Assembly: GCA_002696035.1 (NCBI GenBank)
Contig: NZQV01000010.1
Coordinates: 496,001-560,000 of the forward strand
Direction of reading: 5' to 3'
DNA from: Balneola sp.
GTDB taxonomy: Bacteria > Bacteroidota > Rhodothermia > Balneolales > Balneolaceae
Length of the DNA stretch: 64,000 nt
Shown here: one piece after another, positions 8,061-16,753 of the stretch
Layout: the number at the start of each line of letters is the position of its first letter
Numbering within the stretch: the first letter of the stretch is position 1
Translations under genes and position numbers: made by a program
Notes under the pieces: model-generated
Databases searched by the model: none
What the model was told of the DNA's origin: nothing
Seen by the model: only the letters and a program-made list of their open reading frames with translations

Positions 8061-10079
8061 ATGAAGAAATTTGTTCTACAAAAAGAAGAACCACGAAAAA
8101 GACCGGAAGATTATTCCATTCCTTATGCCGATCTGCTCAATAAGCAGCAGCTGGATGCCGTATTTCATGAAAAGGGACCGGCGTTGGTAGTTGCAGGTGC
8201 AGGAACAGGAAAAACACGAACCCTGGTGCATCGTGTGGCTCGCTTGGTGGAAAGCGGAATTGATCCATCCAATATATTGCTGCTGACCTTTACTCGTCGT
8301 GCAGCAAAAGAGATGCTGAATAGAGCAAGTAAGATCCTTGATGAACGCTGTAAACAAGTGCAGGGAGGTACGTTCCATTTCTACTGCAGTATGTTACTTC
8401 ATCGTTATTCTGAAATGATCGGGTATCCCTCAAATTTCACTATTATTGATACTGCGGATGCACTTGAGGTGATCCAGTTTGTGCGAACACAGCTCAATCT
8501 TCATAAAAAGAAAAAACGATTTCCCAACAAAAATACATTGCTGAATATCATCAGCTCATGCAAGAATAAGAATCTTGATCTTCGGGTGGTTTTACTTGAG
8601 GAATATCCCCAGTTTTTGGAGCAGGAAGAGAAGATCCTGAAAGTGGCAAATGGGTATGAGGATTATAAGGAAAAGAACTTTGTCATGGACTTTGATGACC
8701 TTCTTATAAAAACTCGCGATATGCTTACACAGCATGAGGATATAAGAATTAAGGTAGCTTCTAAAAATAAGTTTGTTATGGTTGATGAGTTCCAGGATAC
8801 CAACAAGCTTCAGGCTGAACTGACAGCCTTATTTTCGAGTGTTCATGGAAATGTAATGGCTGTGGGTGATGATGCCCAAAGTATCTATTCATTTCGGGGA
8901 GCCGATCATCAGAACATCATGGATTTCCCGGATAGATTTGAAGGCACAAAGCTGATCAAACTGGAGGAAAATTATCGTTCCACTCCGCAGATCCTGGAAG
9001 TAGCCAATAACTTGTTGAAGCAGGCTAACTTTAAATTCGATAAGCAGCTGTATTCCAATAACGACAAAGGAGAATTGCCGGCGTTGGTTCAAACTTCAAG
9101 TGAACATGAGCAAAGTCGGTTTATCACGCAGGTTGTGTTGCAGCTCAGGGAACAGGGATTGGATCTGAATGAAATGGCCGTGCTCTTCAGAAACGGCCGC
9201 GATTCTTTTGATCTGGAAGTAGAATTGAATCGAAAGAATATTCCATTTGTAAAGTACGGAGGACAAAAGTTTACCGAGGCGGCTCACATAAAAGATGTGT
9301 TGGCGCACGTCAGAGTGCTGGTTAATCCCATGGATACTATTGCATGGAACCGCGTGCTGATGCTGCTTGATGGAATTGGACCTAAGACAGCCCAAGATCT
9401 TTTCGAGTGGATTCGTCTTGCCAAAAATCCTTACCGGTTGGATCTTTCCGACGCTACCAGTCAGTCTTATATAGATCAGCTAAAAGTGTTGAGTAAATTG
9501 CTTGTAAAACTGAAAGAAAATGATCATTCCGTATCCAAAGTGATCGAACTGATCGTGGATTACTATCGTGATTTTTGTAAATCGAGATATGATGATTACC
9601 CCAAGCGCCTTAAAGATTTGGAAGCTTTTGTTAATGTATCACAGAGCTTTACTTCACTTCCTAAAATGCTCGAGGAATTGGCCCTTGATCCGATCACGGC
9701 CACCGCGGTTGATACGGAACAAAAGACCAAGGAAGAGGCTCCACTTATCCTCAGTACCATACATTCTGCCAAAGGACTGGAATGGAAGCATGTGTTCATC
9801 ATTCAATGCCTGGATGGAATAATTCCATCGGCTTATTCGGTGGAGGATGAAGAACAGCTGGATGAGGAATTGCGCCTGTTATATGTGGCCGCTACACGTG
9901 CCGAAGAAATGCTCTATTTCAGTTATCCTGTGCTGGCGCAATCGGCATACGGAGATTATTTCACACAGCCATCCCGTTTTATTGAGGAGATGAATACAAA
10001 ATTGATCGAAGAATGGAAATTAGTGGAAGAAGAACAACAGCAGCTCAGTGAAGGCGATAACAATTTACTGGAAGAGTAG
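8061..10079 (+). CDS. UvrD/Rep/PcrA-type superfamily 1A DNA helicase
   Basis: A 672-aa ATP-dependent 3'-5' DNA helicase. Visible motifs: Walker A AGAGTGKT (residues 45-52) followed by TFTRRAAKEM (motif Ia), motif II VDEFQDTN, motif III VGDDAQSIYSFRGAD, motif IV LEENYRST, motif V STIHSAKGLEW and motif VI LRLLYVAATRAEE. All catalytic motifs are present and no nuclease domain is attached. The length fits the family, which has several paralogues per genome, so I do not choose between uvrD, rep and pcrA. It begins at the ATG at 8061 and converges on the small membrane protein gene 7 nt beyond its stop. Confidence 0.95.
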   Translation: MKKFVLQKEEPRKRPEDYSIPYADLLNKQQLDAVFHEKGPALVVAGAGTGKTRTLVHRVARLVESGIDPSNILLLTFTRRAAKEMLNRASKILDERCKQVQGGTFHFYCSMLLHRYSEMIGYPSNFTIIDTADALEVIQFVRTQLNLHKKKKRFPNKNTLLNIISSCKNKNLDLRVVLLEEYPQFLEQEEKILKVANGYEDYKEKNFVMDFDDLLIKTRDMLTQHEDIRIKVASKNKFVMVDEFQDTNKLQAELTALFSSVHGNVMAVGDDAQSIYSFRGADHQNIMDFPDRFEGTKLIKLEENYRSTPQILEVANNLLKQANFKFDKQLYSNNDKGELPALVQTSSEHEQSRFITQVVLQLREQGLDLNEMAVLFRNGRDSFDLEVELNRKNIPFVKYGGQKFTEAAHIKDVLAHVRVLVNPMDTIAWNRVLMLLDGIGPKTAQDLFEWIRLAKNPYRLDLSDATSQSYIDQLKVLSKLLVKLKENDHSVSKVIELIVDYYRDFCKSRYDDYPKRLKDLEAFVNVSQSFTSLPKMLEELALDPITATAVDTEQKTKEEAPLILSTIHSAKGLEWKHVFIIQCLDGIIPSAYSVEDEEQLDEELRLLYVAATRAEEMLYFSYPVLAQSAYGDYFTQPSRFIEEMNTKLIEEWKLVEEEQQQLSEGDNNLLEE

Positions 10080-10086
10080 AATAGAC

Positions 10087-10326
10087 TTATTCTTCTGACA
10101 TATGCCTGTGCTGCATAAAAATATCCAGTAAAAGCCAAAGAATAGGGTAGGGTGGAAAAAGCACAGCTACAATGATCTGCCAGTTGTTTCCCTTTTTACG
10201 GCCTCCGTCGTAGGGCAATGTGATTCCTGCAATGCCTGCCATCCAGAAAATGAATAGAAAGAATAAAAGGAGTGCTGTAAATAGCGCTCCGAAAAAACCG
10301 AGATTCTCATAAAAGCTTTGAAGCAT
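10087..10326 (-). CDS. Small two-helix membrane protein, unknown function
   Basis: A 79-aa protein with two hydrophobic segments (about residues 10-37 and 48-68) separated by a charged loop GGRKKGNN, and a short histidine-containing tail. It starts at ATG 10326 and ends 7 nt from the convergent helicase stop. The composition (aromatic and branched residues in two clean helices) and lack of any overlapping better frame make a real gene likely, but I recognise no family. Function unknown. Confidence 0.6.
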   Translation of the reverse strand: MLQSFYENLGFFGALFTALLLFFLFIFWMAGIAGITLPYDGGRKKGNNWQIIVAVLFPPYPILWLLLDIFMQHRHMSEE

Positions 10327-10393
10327 GGTATAATTAAGTGCTGAATTTTGCGTACCTTTAAGACTTGTTTAATCTAAGAATCTAATAGTTAAA

Positions 10394-11701
10394 ATGCTTC
10401 CAGTAGTTTCTATCGTTGGCCGGCCTAATGTCGGTAAATCAACATTATTTAATCGCCTTATCGGATCACGTAAAGCCATTGTTCATGATGATTATGGCGT
10501 TACGCGCGATCGCCATTATGGGGAAACGTTCTGGAACGGGCGCGACTTCACCGTAATTGACACCGGGGGATATCTTCCCGATGAAATGAATGTAATGGTC
10601 GTAGGAATTCGCGAGCAGGTACATATTGCATTGGAGGAATCGGATGTGATCTTATTCATTGTCGATTCTAAAGATGGTATTAATACCCTGGATAAATCTG
10701 TAGCAACTTTGCTTCGCCAGCAGGAAAAGCCCGTAGTGCTGGTAAGTAACAAAGCGGATAATGAAGAGCGAAGAATGAATTCCACTGAATTCTATGAGCT
10801 TGGATTTGAGAATTTGTTTCCTGTTTCGTCAATAAATGGAACCGGAACCGGGGAATTGCTTGATAAAGTGGTTGAATTACTACCAGAATCCGAACCGGAA
10901 GAAAAATCAGAAGTCCCTAAGCTGGCTTTTATTGGTCGTCCAAATGTGGGTAAAAGCAGTCTCTTTAATGCTATTTTAGATGATGAGCGTGCTATTGTAA
11001 CCAATATTGCCGGTACCACCCGGGATTCCATTAACAGTAAACTAATGTATGACGGTACAGAATATGTTTTAGTTGATACAGCCGGGCTCCGAAAGCGCAC
11101 CAAAGTTAAAGAAAACATAGAGTTTTACAGTACAATACGTACAGAGCGTGCCATTCGGGAATGCGATATTGCGGTCTTATTGGTAGACGCTATGCAGGGC
11201 TTTGATGCACAGGATCGTCGTGTGTTGCGGCAGGCCGAACAGTTTAATAAAGGACTTGTTATCGTTCTTAATAAATGGGATCTGGTTCCTGAGAAAGATT
11301 CGAATGTGGTGCGGGAATTTGAAGAGTACATCTATTCGAATGTGCCGCAAATGTATTATGTGCCCATTGTGACTATTTCTGCAATGAATAAGCAACGCGT
11401 ACACCGGGTTATTGATGTAGCACAGGAAGTGATCGATGAGCGGAAAAAAGAGATCCCAACCTCAGAATTCAATGATTTCCTTGAGCACATGCTTAATCAA
11501 AAATCATTGCCCATGAAAAGGGGACGGCAGCTTAAGATCACGTATGCGACTCAAGTTAAAAGTAATCCACCGGTCTTTAAGTTTTTCATGAATAGTCCTG
11601 AAGACCTGCCGGCAAACTATCGAAAATTCATCGAAAATAAGATCCGGGAACGTTTTGGTTTTATTGGTGTTCCTATTACCATGATTTTCCGACAAAAATA
11701 A
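10394..11701 (+). CDS. der: Ribosome-assembly GTPase Der (EngA)
   Basis: A 435-aa double-GTPase that acts in 50S ribosomal subunit assembly. Two tandem G domains are complete: the first P-loop is GRPNVGKS (residues 9-16) with DTGGY as G3 and SNKAD as G4; the second P-loop is GRPNVGKS (about 180) with DTAGLRKR as G3 and LNKWD as G4. A C-terminal KH-like domain follows, ending FIGVPITMIFRQK. The length is typical. It is transcribed divergently from the small membrane gene and lies 91 nt upstream of nuoI. Confidence 0.97.
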   Translation: MLPVVSIVGRPNVGKSTLFNRLIGSRKAIVHDDYGVTRDRHYGETFWNGRDFTVIDTGGYLPDEMNVMVVGIREQVHIALEESDVILFIVDSKDGINTLDKSVATLLRQQEKPVVLVSNKADNEERRMNSTEFYELGFENLFPVSSINGTGTGELLDKVVELLPESEPEEKSEVPKLAFIGRPNVGKSSLFNAILDDERAIVTNIAGTTRDSINSKLMYDGTEYVLVDTAGLRKRTKVKENIEFYSTIRTERAIRECDIAVLLVDAMQGFDAQDRRVLRQAEQFNKGLVIVLNKWDLVPEKDSNVVREFEEYIYSNVPQMYYVPIVTISAMNKQRVHRVIDVAQEVIDERKKEIPTSEFNDFLEHMLNQKSLPMKRGRQLKITYATQVKSNPPVFKFFMNSPEDLPANYRKFIENKIRERFGFIGVPITMIFRQK

Positions 11702-11792
11702 TATCAAAAAGAAATTAAATATCTTTGATGCTGAGCACACAAAGGTTTATTTTCTCAAAAAATTAGTTCATCACGAAAACGATTTTGATTGA

Positions 11793-12482
11793 ATGGCTAA
11801 AAACCTTGAAAAACCAACGGTAAACGCAGTTAGCGATAATCATAAGAATGAGCGTAAGCTGAATTTCCTGGAGCAGCTATATCTTCCTGAAATTCTGAAG
11901 GGGATGTGGTACTCTCTAAAGCAAATGTTTCAGCCTACGTTTACACTTAAATATCCAGAAGAAAAGTGGGATCCACCGGCCATTTTCCGGGGACGTCCGG
12001 TTTTGGTTGAAGATCACGGCAAAGAGCGTTGTGTAGCATGTGGTTTATGCGCCCGAGCATGTCCGCCGCTGGCTATCAGCATGCAGGCCAAAGAAACTGA
12101 CGACGAAAAAGAACGCTATCCTGATTTCTTCGAGATCAATATGCTGCGCTGTATTTATTGCGGTTATTGCGAGGAAGTGTGTCCTGAAGAAGCTATTGTG
12201 ATGAGTCAGGATTACGATATTGTATTCGAGTCTAGAGAAGATGCTGTTTATGATAAATCCCGTCTGCTGGTTCCTAAAGAAGATGTTTCCGATCGTTTAG
12301 AATATCTTCGAAATTACAGAAATCAACAGTTTGGCTCATTTTGGGATTTCCAGGAAGAGAATAATATCCATTCCGTTCGTGATCGTGACACAGACTGGAA
12401 TACCGGCTTATCATTAGTTGATATGTTAGAACAGCAAGAGAAAAATGACTCAACCCCGGCATCTCAAAGCTGGAATACATAG
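11793..12482 (+). CDS. nuoI: NADH-quinone oxidoreductase subunit I, isolated gene
   Basis: A 229-aa iron-sulfur subunit of respiratory complex I, carrying clusters N6a and N6b. Two ferredoxin motifs are intact: [12 protein letters not shown] and [15 protein letters not shown]. The N-terminal segment [24 protein letters not shown] and the TLKYPEEKW stretch match NuoI. There is a longer than usual acidic C-terminal tail. No other nuo gene is adjacent: der is upstream and a DinB-fold protein follows 15 nt downstream. A TATCTTTG box (11720-11727) upstream fits the Bacteroidota -7 element, but I see no good -33 partner. Confidence 0.93.
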   Translation: MAKNLEKPTVNAVSDNHKNERKLNFLEQLYLPEILKGMWYSLKQMFQPTFTLKYPEEKWDPPAIFRGRPVLVEDHGKERCVACGLCARACPPLAISMQAKETDDEKERYPDFFEINMLRCIYCGYCEEVCPEEAIVMSQDYDIVFESREDAVYDKSRLLVPKEDVSDRLEYLRNYRNQQFGSFWDFQEENNIHSVRDRDTDWNTGLSLVDMLEQQEKNDSTPASQSWNT

Positions 12483-12497
12483 AGGTCGTTCTTTAGA

Positions 12498-13028
12498 ATG
12501 GATATAAAACAAAGCCAGATAGATTCACTTATAGACGACGTTGCCTACCTGGAACACGAAGCTGAAGCATTGAAATATGTGATAGACTCTGTTCCATATG
12601 ATGAAACTCCTCCCGGAGGACGTTCCATATCTGAGATACTCATGTATCTTGACCATGCCCAGCAAAAGTATTATCGAAGGGTGATAGAAGATGCCTATAA
12701 GAATTCGCGTCCTATCAATTTGAACTCCTATGATTCACCAAAAGATACTTTTGAGATCGACGAGGAATTGGCCAAAGATATTCAAAAGCTGCTTTATAAA
12801 ATATCAAAGCACCGGGTAGCCTTATTGAAACTAATTGAGGAGATCCCGTTAATTGACTGGGAGAGAACAATTAGCAAAGGCAGAGACTCCATTACATTAT
12901 ATGATTTTGTATACCAAATGGTCCGAAGCGAGCGCAATACCTTAAAGGAAATTGCCGATCTCGTAATGACCTATCAGAAAGGCAAGCAAGCTCAAAGAGA
13001 GATAGAAAGCCGTAATCCCCAGAGCTAA
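12498..13028 (+). CDS. DinB-like four-helix protein
   Basis: A 176-aa mainly helical soluble protein. The pattern of long amphipathic helices, the early phrase PPGGRSISEILMYLDHAQQKYY and a later DFVYQMVRSER suggest the DinB/DUF superfamily fold, a four-helix bundle that is often metal-dependent. The usual three metal-ligand histidines are not clearly present: one histidine sits in LDHAQ and another in SKHRVALL. It may therefore be a non-catalytic member. It follows nuoI by 15 nt and precedes a membrane protein by 5 nt, so it is part of a short operon. Function unknown. Confidence 0.55.
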   Translation: MDIKQSQIDSLIDDVAYLEHEAEALKYVIDSVPYDETPPGGRSISEILMYLDHAQQKYYRRVIEDAYKNSRPINLNSYDSPKDTFEIDEELAKDIQKLLYKISKHRVALLKLIEEIPLIDWERTISKGRDSITLYDFVYQMVRSERNTLKEIADLVMTYQKGKQAQREIESRNPQS

Positions 13029-13033
13029 GCTAA

Positions 13034-13651
13034 ATGGATACGGTTAAATGGATAGACCTGGTGGTATCATTATCCTTCGGGACGGTCTTTTTTTTGATGC
13101 TAAAGCTTTTCATTAAACGCCCATCTTTGTTGGTTGCCTACTTTGGGATCTCTGCACTGGCCATTTCAACTCCGTATTTCTTGGATCTTTTTGGTGTTGA
13201 GTCCTACATCGATCTATTCCAGTGGGGCAAGCTGATCTCCATAACATTTTATATAAGTGGACTACTTGTGCTGATCAGAGAATCAAAACCGATATTTGCC
13301 CGTTTTCCGGTCTACCTGACAGGGTTGCCGTTCGTGAGTTTCCTTTTCTTTCCGCTTATAATTGATTCTATTGTAATTAAAGAACTTATTAATGCAATAT
13401 ATCAGGGGGGAGCATTAGTGGTAACCGTTCTGATATTTACCTTAAATCAGGCCCGCCAAAGAAATCGACGGTATTATATCATTGGTATCACAGGCATTGT
13501 AGCGGCCTATATAAGCTATTGGATCGTATTCAAACAACTGAACATGGCAGAGTTTAACTGGGTTTCGGAAATTTTATTAGCTACAGGAATTCTTTTTGCC
13601 TCGTTTCGATTTGTAAATGGTGAATATGAAAAATTGACGCAGCCTCAATAA
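13034..13651 (+). CDS. Multi-pass membrane protein, unknown function
   Basis: A 205-aa protein made almost entirely of hydrophobic segments; I count about seven, separated by short polar loops such as LIKRPS, RESKPIFARFP and NQARQRNRRYY. The layout resembles the seven-helix sensory membrane domains found in front of signalling modules, but no such module is attached here. It lies 5 nt after the DinB-like gene and 19 nt before the peroxiredoxin, on the same strand. I recognise no family and assign no function. Confidence 0.65.
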   Translation: MDTVKWIDLVVSLSFGTVFFLMLKLFIKRPSLLVAYFGISALAISTPYFLDLFGVESYIDLFQWGKLISITFYISGLLVLIRESKPIFARFPVYLTGLPFVSFLFFPLIIDSIVIKELINAIYQGGALVVTVLIFTLNQARQRNRRYYIIGITGIVAAYISYWIVFKQLNMAEFNWVSEILLATGILFASFRFVNGEYEKLTQPQ

Positions 13652-13670
13652 TCAATCATTAAGGAAGTAC

Positions 13671-14126
13671 ATGAAAAAAGCCCCTGAATTCACCTTGCTA
13701 AATACAAATGGAAAAAAGGTCTCACTCAATGATATCAAAGGGAACCAAAATATAGTGTTGTTATTTTTTCCGCTGGCATTCAGTGGAGTCTGCACCAAAG
13801 AATTATGTTCAACCAGGGATAACATGAAGATCTACGAATCTCTTGATGCAGAAGTAATAGGTATTAGTGTAGACAGCTTTTTTACGTTAAAAGCATTTAA
13901 GGAAGCAAACAATTTGAATTTTTCGCTTCTAAGCGACTTCAACAAAGAAGTAAGTAAAAAGTACGATACTTTTTATGAAGATTACTTTGGTATGAAAGGT
14001 GTGTCCAAAAGATCCGCTTTTGTAATAGATAAAAATGGAGAGATCGTGCACAGCGAGATCCTTGAAGATTCTGACAAGATACCTGATCTTAATAAAGTAC
14101 AAGAAGTACTTGCCGGTTTACAGTAA
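13671..14126 (+). CDS. Bcp/AhpE-type peroxiredoxin
   Basis: A 151-aa thiol peroxidase of the AhpC/TSA superfamily that reduces peroxides in the cytosol. The active-site segment is FFPLAFSGVCTKELC with the peroxidatic cysteine at C41. A second cysteine, C46, sits at the spacing seen for the resolving cysteine in Bcp-type enzymes. The preceding P-x3-S/T-x2-C context and the later conserved Arg (KRSAFVID) are present. A strong Shine-Dalgarno AAGGAAG precedes the ATG. It is the last gene of the run starting at nuoI. Confidence 0.9.
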   Translation: MKKAPEFTLLNTNGKKVSLNDIKGNQNIVLLFFPLAFSGVCTKELCSTRDNMKIYESLDAEVIGISVDSFFTLKAFKEANNLNFSLLSDFNKEVSKKYDTFYEDYFGMKGVSKRSAFVIDKNGEIVHSEILEDSDKIPDLNKVQEVLAGLQ

Positions 14127-14299
14127 CACTATAGCAATGGGGAAGATGTATGCATGGATTATAAATGTATTCAATTCAACATTACTTTACATAATATAAA
14201 TTATAAGACTTAAACATGACTGTTATTTCTGAATAGCTTTGGGCATTTTTAGCTCATAATTGCTTTAGAGGTATTCAAGTAATTCTATATATTTCGTGT

Positions 14300-14668
14300 A
14301 TGAAGATTTTAATTGTTGAAGACGACAAAGTCTTATCCTTACTGCTTTCTAAGATGATCGAACGACTTGGCTATGAAATTATCGATGTAGTCACTAAAGG
14401 TCGGGACGCAATCGAACAGATTGAAAAGACATCCCCTGATCTCGTTCTTATGGATATCATGCTCGAAGATGATATTGACGGCATTGATGCGATGATCGCT
14501 ATAAGGAAAAAAGACATCACCGTCCCTGTTATATTTATTACCGGTAATTCTGATCCCTACCACCAAGAGCGCGCTAAAGTAACCGATTACGAAGAGTATC
14601 TCATCAAACCCGTTGGCTTTGACGATCTTAAAAAGAATATTGCCAGCGTAGAACAAAAAAAGTCCTGA
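14300..14668 (+). CDS. Single-domain response regulator (orphan receiver)
   Basis: A 122-aa CheY-like receiver with no output domain. The acidic pocket is E7-D8-D9, the phosphoacceptor is D52 in LVLMDIML, and the conserved Thr (T81 in FITGN) and Lys (K103 in EYLIKP) are present, so it should be phosphorylatable. No histidine kinase lies nearby. The gene has its own upstream space of 173 nt and ends inside a bidirectional terminator. A TAGCTTTG box at 14234-14241 is a possible -7 element, without a clear -33 match. Confidence 0.93.
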   Translation: MKILIVEDDKVLSLLLSKMIERLGYEIIDVVTKGRDAIEQIEKTSPDLVLMDIMLEDDIDGIDAMIAIRKKDITVPVIFITGNSDPYHQERAKVTDYEEYLIKPVGFDDLKKNIASVEQKKS

Positions 14669-14686
14669 ATTTTCATCCAGGACTTT
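14659..14686. terminator. Bidirectional intrinsic terminator
   Basis: Perfect 9-bp inverted repeat AAAGTCCTG (14659-14667) and CAGGACTTT (14678-14686) around a 10-nt loop. The left arm overlaps the stop codon of the receiver gene. On the minus strand the stem is followed by seven T, on the plus strand by ACTTTT, so it can end both the receiver transcript and the convergent tonB operon. Confidence 0.9.
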
Positions 14687-14741
14687 ACTTTTGAGGTATA
14701 TGTATGCGTATGCTACTAACGCAACCTATTTTAAAGTGTGG

Positions 14742-15425
14742 TTACTGATTTTCTCTGTCTAGCTTAAAGGTGATCGGTAAACTGTATCGAACTCTTACTG
14801 GTTTTCCTCGTTGTCTTCCCGGTACAAATTTGGCGTGTTTTTGAACAGCTTTCAGTGCTTCTTCATCACAGCCACCTCCAATTCCCCGAACAACAACCGG
14901 ATTGTTTACGTTACCATTTTCATCAATGATGAATTGCAGGACCACTCGTCCCTCAATTCCTGCTTTCCGGGCAAGTTCGGGATACTGAATGTGTTTTTGA
15001 ATACTGGCCAAACCGCCAACCAATTCGGGCATTTGTTCCACTATTACAAATATTTCTTCTTCCTCTTCTTCTTCAAATTTAGGTGGTGGCGGCGGCATAT
15101 CTATTATACCGGTGTCCATATCCAGTTCAGAATCAAGGTCAATGATCTCATTTTCTATGATCTCATCGTTAGGAACTTCCACAGGCACTACCGGTCTTGG
15201 TGGTGGCGGTGCTTTTAGTTCTTGCTTGGTTTGAACGATCTCTTCCATAAATACTTCTTCCTGACGATCTACAGTTACTTGATCATTCTCGCCGGATGAC
15301 TGTATATTTATTTTGAAAGCGGATATAAGGATTAGAAGTGAAGCAATTATACCTAGTTCAAGACGAATTAAGTAGCCTCTTTTTAAGTCGTTTTTTCGAT
15401 TGATTATTTTTACCGGACCTCGCAT
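14742..15425 (-). CDS. tonB: TonB family energy-transducing protein
   Basis: A 227-aa inner-membrane protein that transmits proton-motive force to outer-membrane receptors. A cytoplasmic N-terminus with basic residues comes before one membrane helix (about 24-41). A proline-rich periplasmic linker follows (APPPPRPVVPVEVP and MPPPPPKFEEEE), then the TonB C-terminal domain (about 140-225) with YPELARKAGIEGRVVLQFIID and GGGCDEEALKAVQ. A strong GGAGG site lies upstream of the ATG at 15425. It is the last gene of the six-gene rimB-like/rimK operon, 69 nt after the lipid kinase. No exbB/exbD is adjacent. Confidence 0.92.
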   Translation of the reverse strand: MRGPVKIINRKNDLKRGYLIRLELGIIASLLILISAFKINIQSSGENDQVTVDRQEEVFMEEIVQTKQELKAPPPPRPVVPVEVPNDEIIENEIIDLDSELDMDTGIIDMPPPPPKFEEEEEEEIFVIVEQMPELVGGLASIQKHIQYPELARKAGIEGRVVLQFIIDENGNVNNPVVVRGIGGGCDEEALKAVQKHAKFVPGRQRGKPVRVRYSLPITFKLDRENQ

Positions 15426-15494
15426 GGTAACCTCCGATTATGTTAGAAGTTTCCTAATGATACCCACGATCCGTGAAGATTTGATGAAGCGCTT

Positions 15495-16397
15495 TCAGGA
15501 ATTATTTGGTCCTGTTATTACAGTAATTGCACCCGGTACTATTTCGAATTTTCCGGACTGAAATGGGGTGATTTGTTCACCGTCGGAATGTACTTTTTGG
15601 GGATGATCGGTCTTAATAAAAGCAGATTTATCTGAAGTATAGATGCGTACAACATCATCCCGGAATGGAATTCCAAAAGAGAGCTTAATGAACTCAAATA
15701 TCAGTCGGATCCTTGAGATCGGATTTACAACTACTATTTCAAATATGCCGTCAGCGTGGTCTGAATCAGGAGATATGGTATACCTACCTCCTTCATTTTT
15801 ACCATTTGCCAATGCAGCCATCCAAATTTTTTGAGGTAAGCGAATGTCTTTACCAGAGATCTTTAAAGAGATGCCAAAGGGTCTTGAGGTAGCTAAAGCC
15901 CTTAAACCTCCAACAAAATAGCGTAAGAAACCAGATCTAAATCGGCTCTTGGATGCGAAATAGTTTGTAACTCCATCTACACCGATCCCGAAGGTGTTCA
16001 AAATATAGCCTTGGTCAGATTCAATGACATCGATCTTTTTAAGTGAATTTGTTTTTAGCGACTGAATAGCCTGTTCAAATTCACCGTTAAGAGATATACT
16101 CTGGGCAAAATCATTTCCACTGCCAAGGGGGATCACCCCAAGAACGGTATCGGTGCCAATTAATCCGTTTGCAACCTTGTTAACCGTCCCATCTCCGCCG
16201 CACGCCACTATATAATTGAATGCAGTAGCTTTATCTTTTGCTATATCTTCAATGGAATCATCCTTGCGGATATATACAAAATCAGCCCCGGGAAACAGTG
16301 ATGATAATTCAGCTTCTCTCTGTTTAAAAAATCCCTCAGCCCTGAAGGAGTTAGAGGCGCAATTTATGAGGAAGCAATATGTAGAGTCCCTGCTCAA
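15495..16397 (-). CDS. Diacylglycerol/lipid kinase family protein (YegS/DagK type)
   Basis: A 300-aa soluble lipid kinase of the DAGK catalytic superfamily. The nucleotide-binding signature VACGGDGTVNKVANGL (about 60-75) and the GVIPLGSGNDFAQS motif (about 85-98) are intact. The later DHADGIFEIVVV and KVHSDGEQI segments match the C-terminal half. No in-frame ATG exists near the start; I use a TTG at 16397 that overlaps the stop of the DUF952 gene (TTGA), indicating coupled translation. The lipid substrate cannot be told from sequence. Confidence 0.88.
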   Translation of the reverse strand: MSRDSTYCFLINCASNSFRAEGFFKQREAELSSLFPGADFVYIRKDDSIEDIAKDKATAFNYIVACGGDGTVNKVANGLIGTDTVLGVIPLGSGNDFAQSISLNGEFEQAIQSLKTNSLKKIDVIESDQGYILNTFGIGVDGVTNYFASKSRFRSGFLRYFVGGLRALATSRPFGISLKISGKDIRLPQKIWMAALANGKNEGGRYTISPDSDHADGIFEIVVVNPISRIRLIFEFIKLSFGIPFRDDVVRIYTSDKSAFIKTDHPQKVHSDGEQITPFQSGKFEIVPGAITVITGPNNS

Positions 16398-16741
16398 TCG
16401 AAATGATTGACATTTATTGAATAGTGGCCTTCCTTGTCCGGTTTAAGCTTAATCCTGTCGATCACAACATCTAAGGAAATGCCTTCCTGTATCTCAATGA
16501 TCTGAAAACCATCTTTTTTTATCCGTTTGAATGGAGATTGTATTCTAAGTGGATCCAGCAGGATCAGTAAAAGTTCTTCTTCTCCTTCAAAATAGTGGTT
16601 CACAACCTTTTCGGCTTCGTTACCTTCAAAACACCACACGTATTCTTCCTCTTCCATTGAGGTGTTTGAAAATGTCCCGGCGTTTGATATTGAACGCCAT
16701 TCGTCTTGTGTTACTGCGGCAAAAAGTAGATCTATATCCAA
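16394..16741 (-). CDS. DUF952 family protein
   Basis: A 115-aa small soluble protein resembling the DUF952 family, whose fold is related to ADP-ribosyl-transferase-like domains; no established function is known to me. Family-like features are the opening LLFAAVTQDEWRSI, a central YVWCFEG, LLILLDPLRIQSPFK and a C-terminal DVVIDRIKL. It starts at a TTG (16741), since no upstream ATG is available. It lies 12 nt after the AstE-like gene and overlaps the lipid kinase by 4 nt. Confidence 0.6.
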   Translation of the reverse strand: MDIDLLFAAVTQDEWRSISNAGTFSNTSMEEEEYVWCFEGNEAEKVVNHYFEGEEELLLILLDPLRIQSPFKRIKKDGFQIIEIQEGISLDVVIDRIKLKPDKEGHYSINVNHFD

Positions 16742-16753
16742 GTTTACTGAGGT

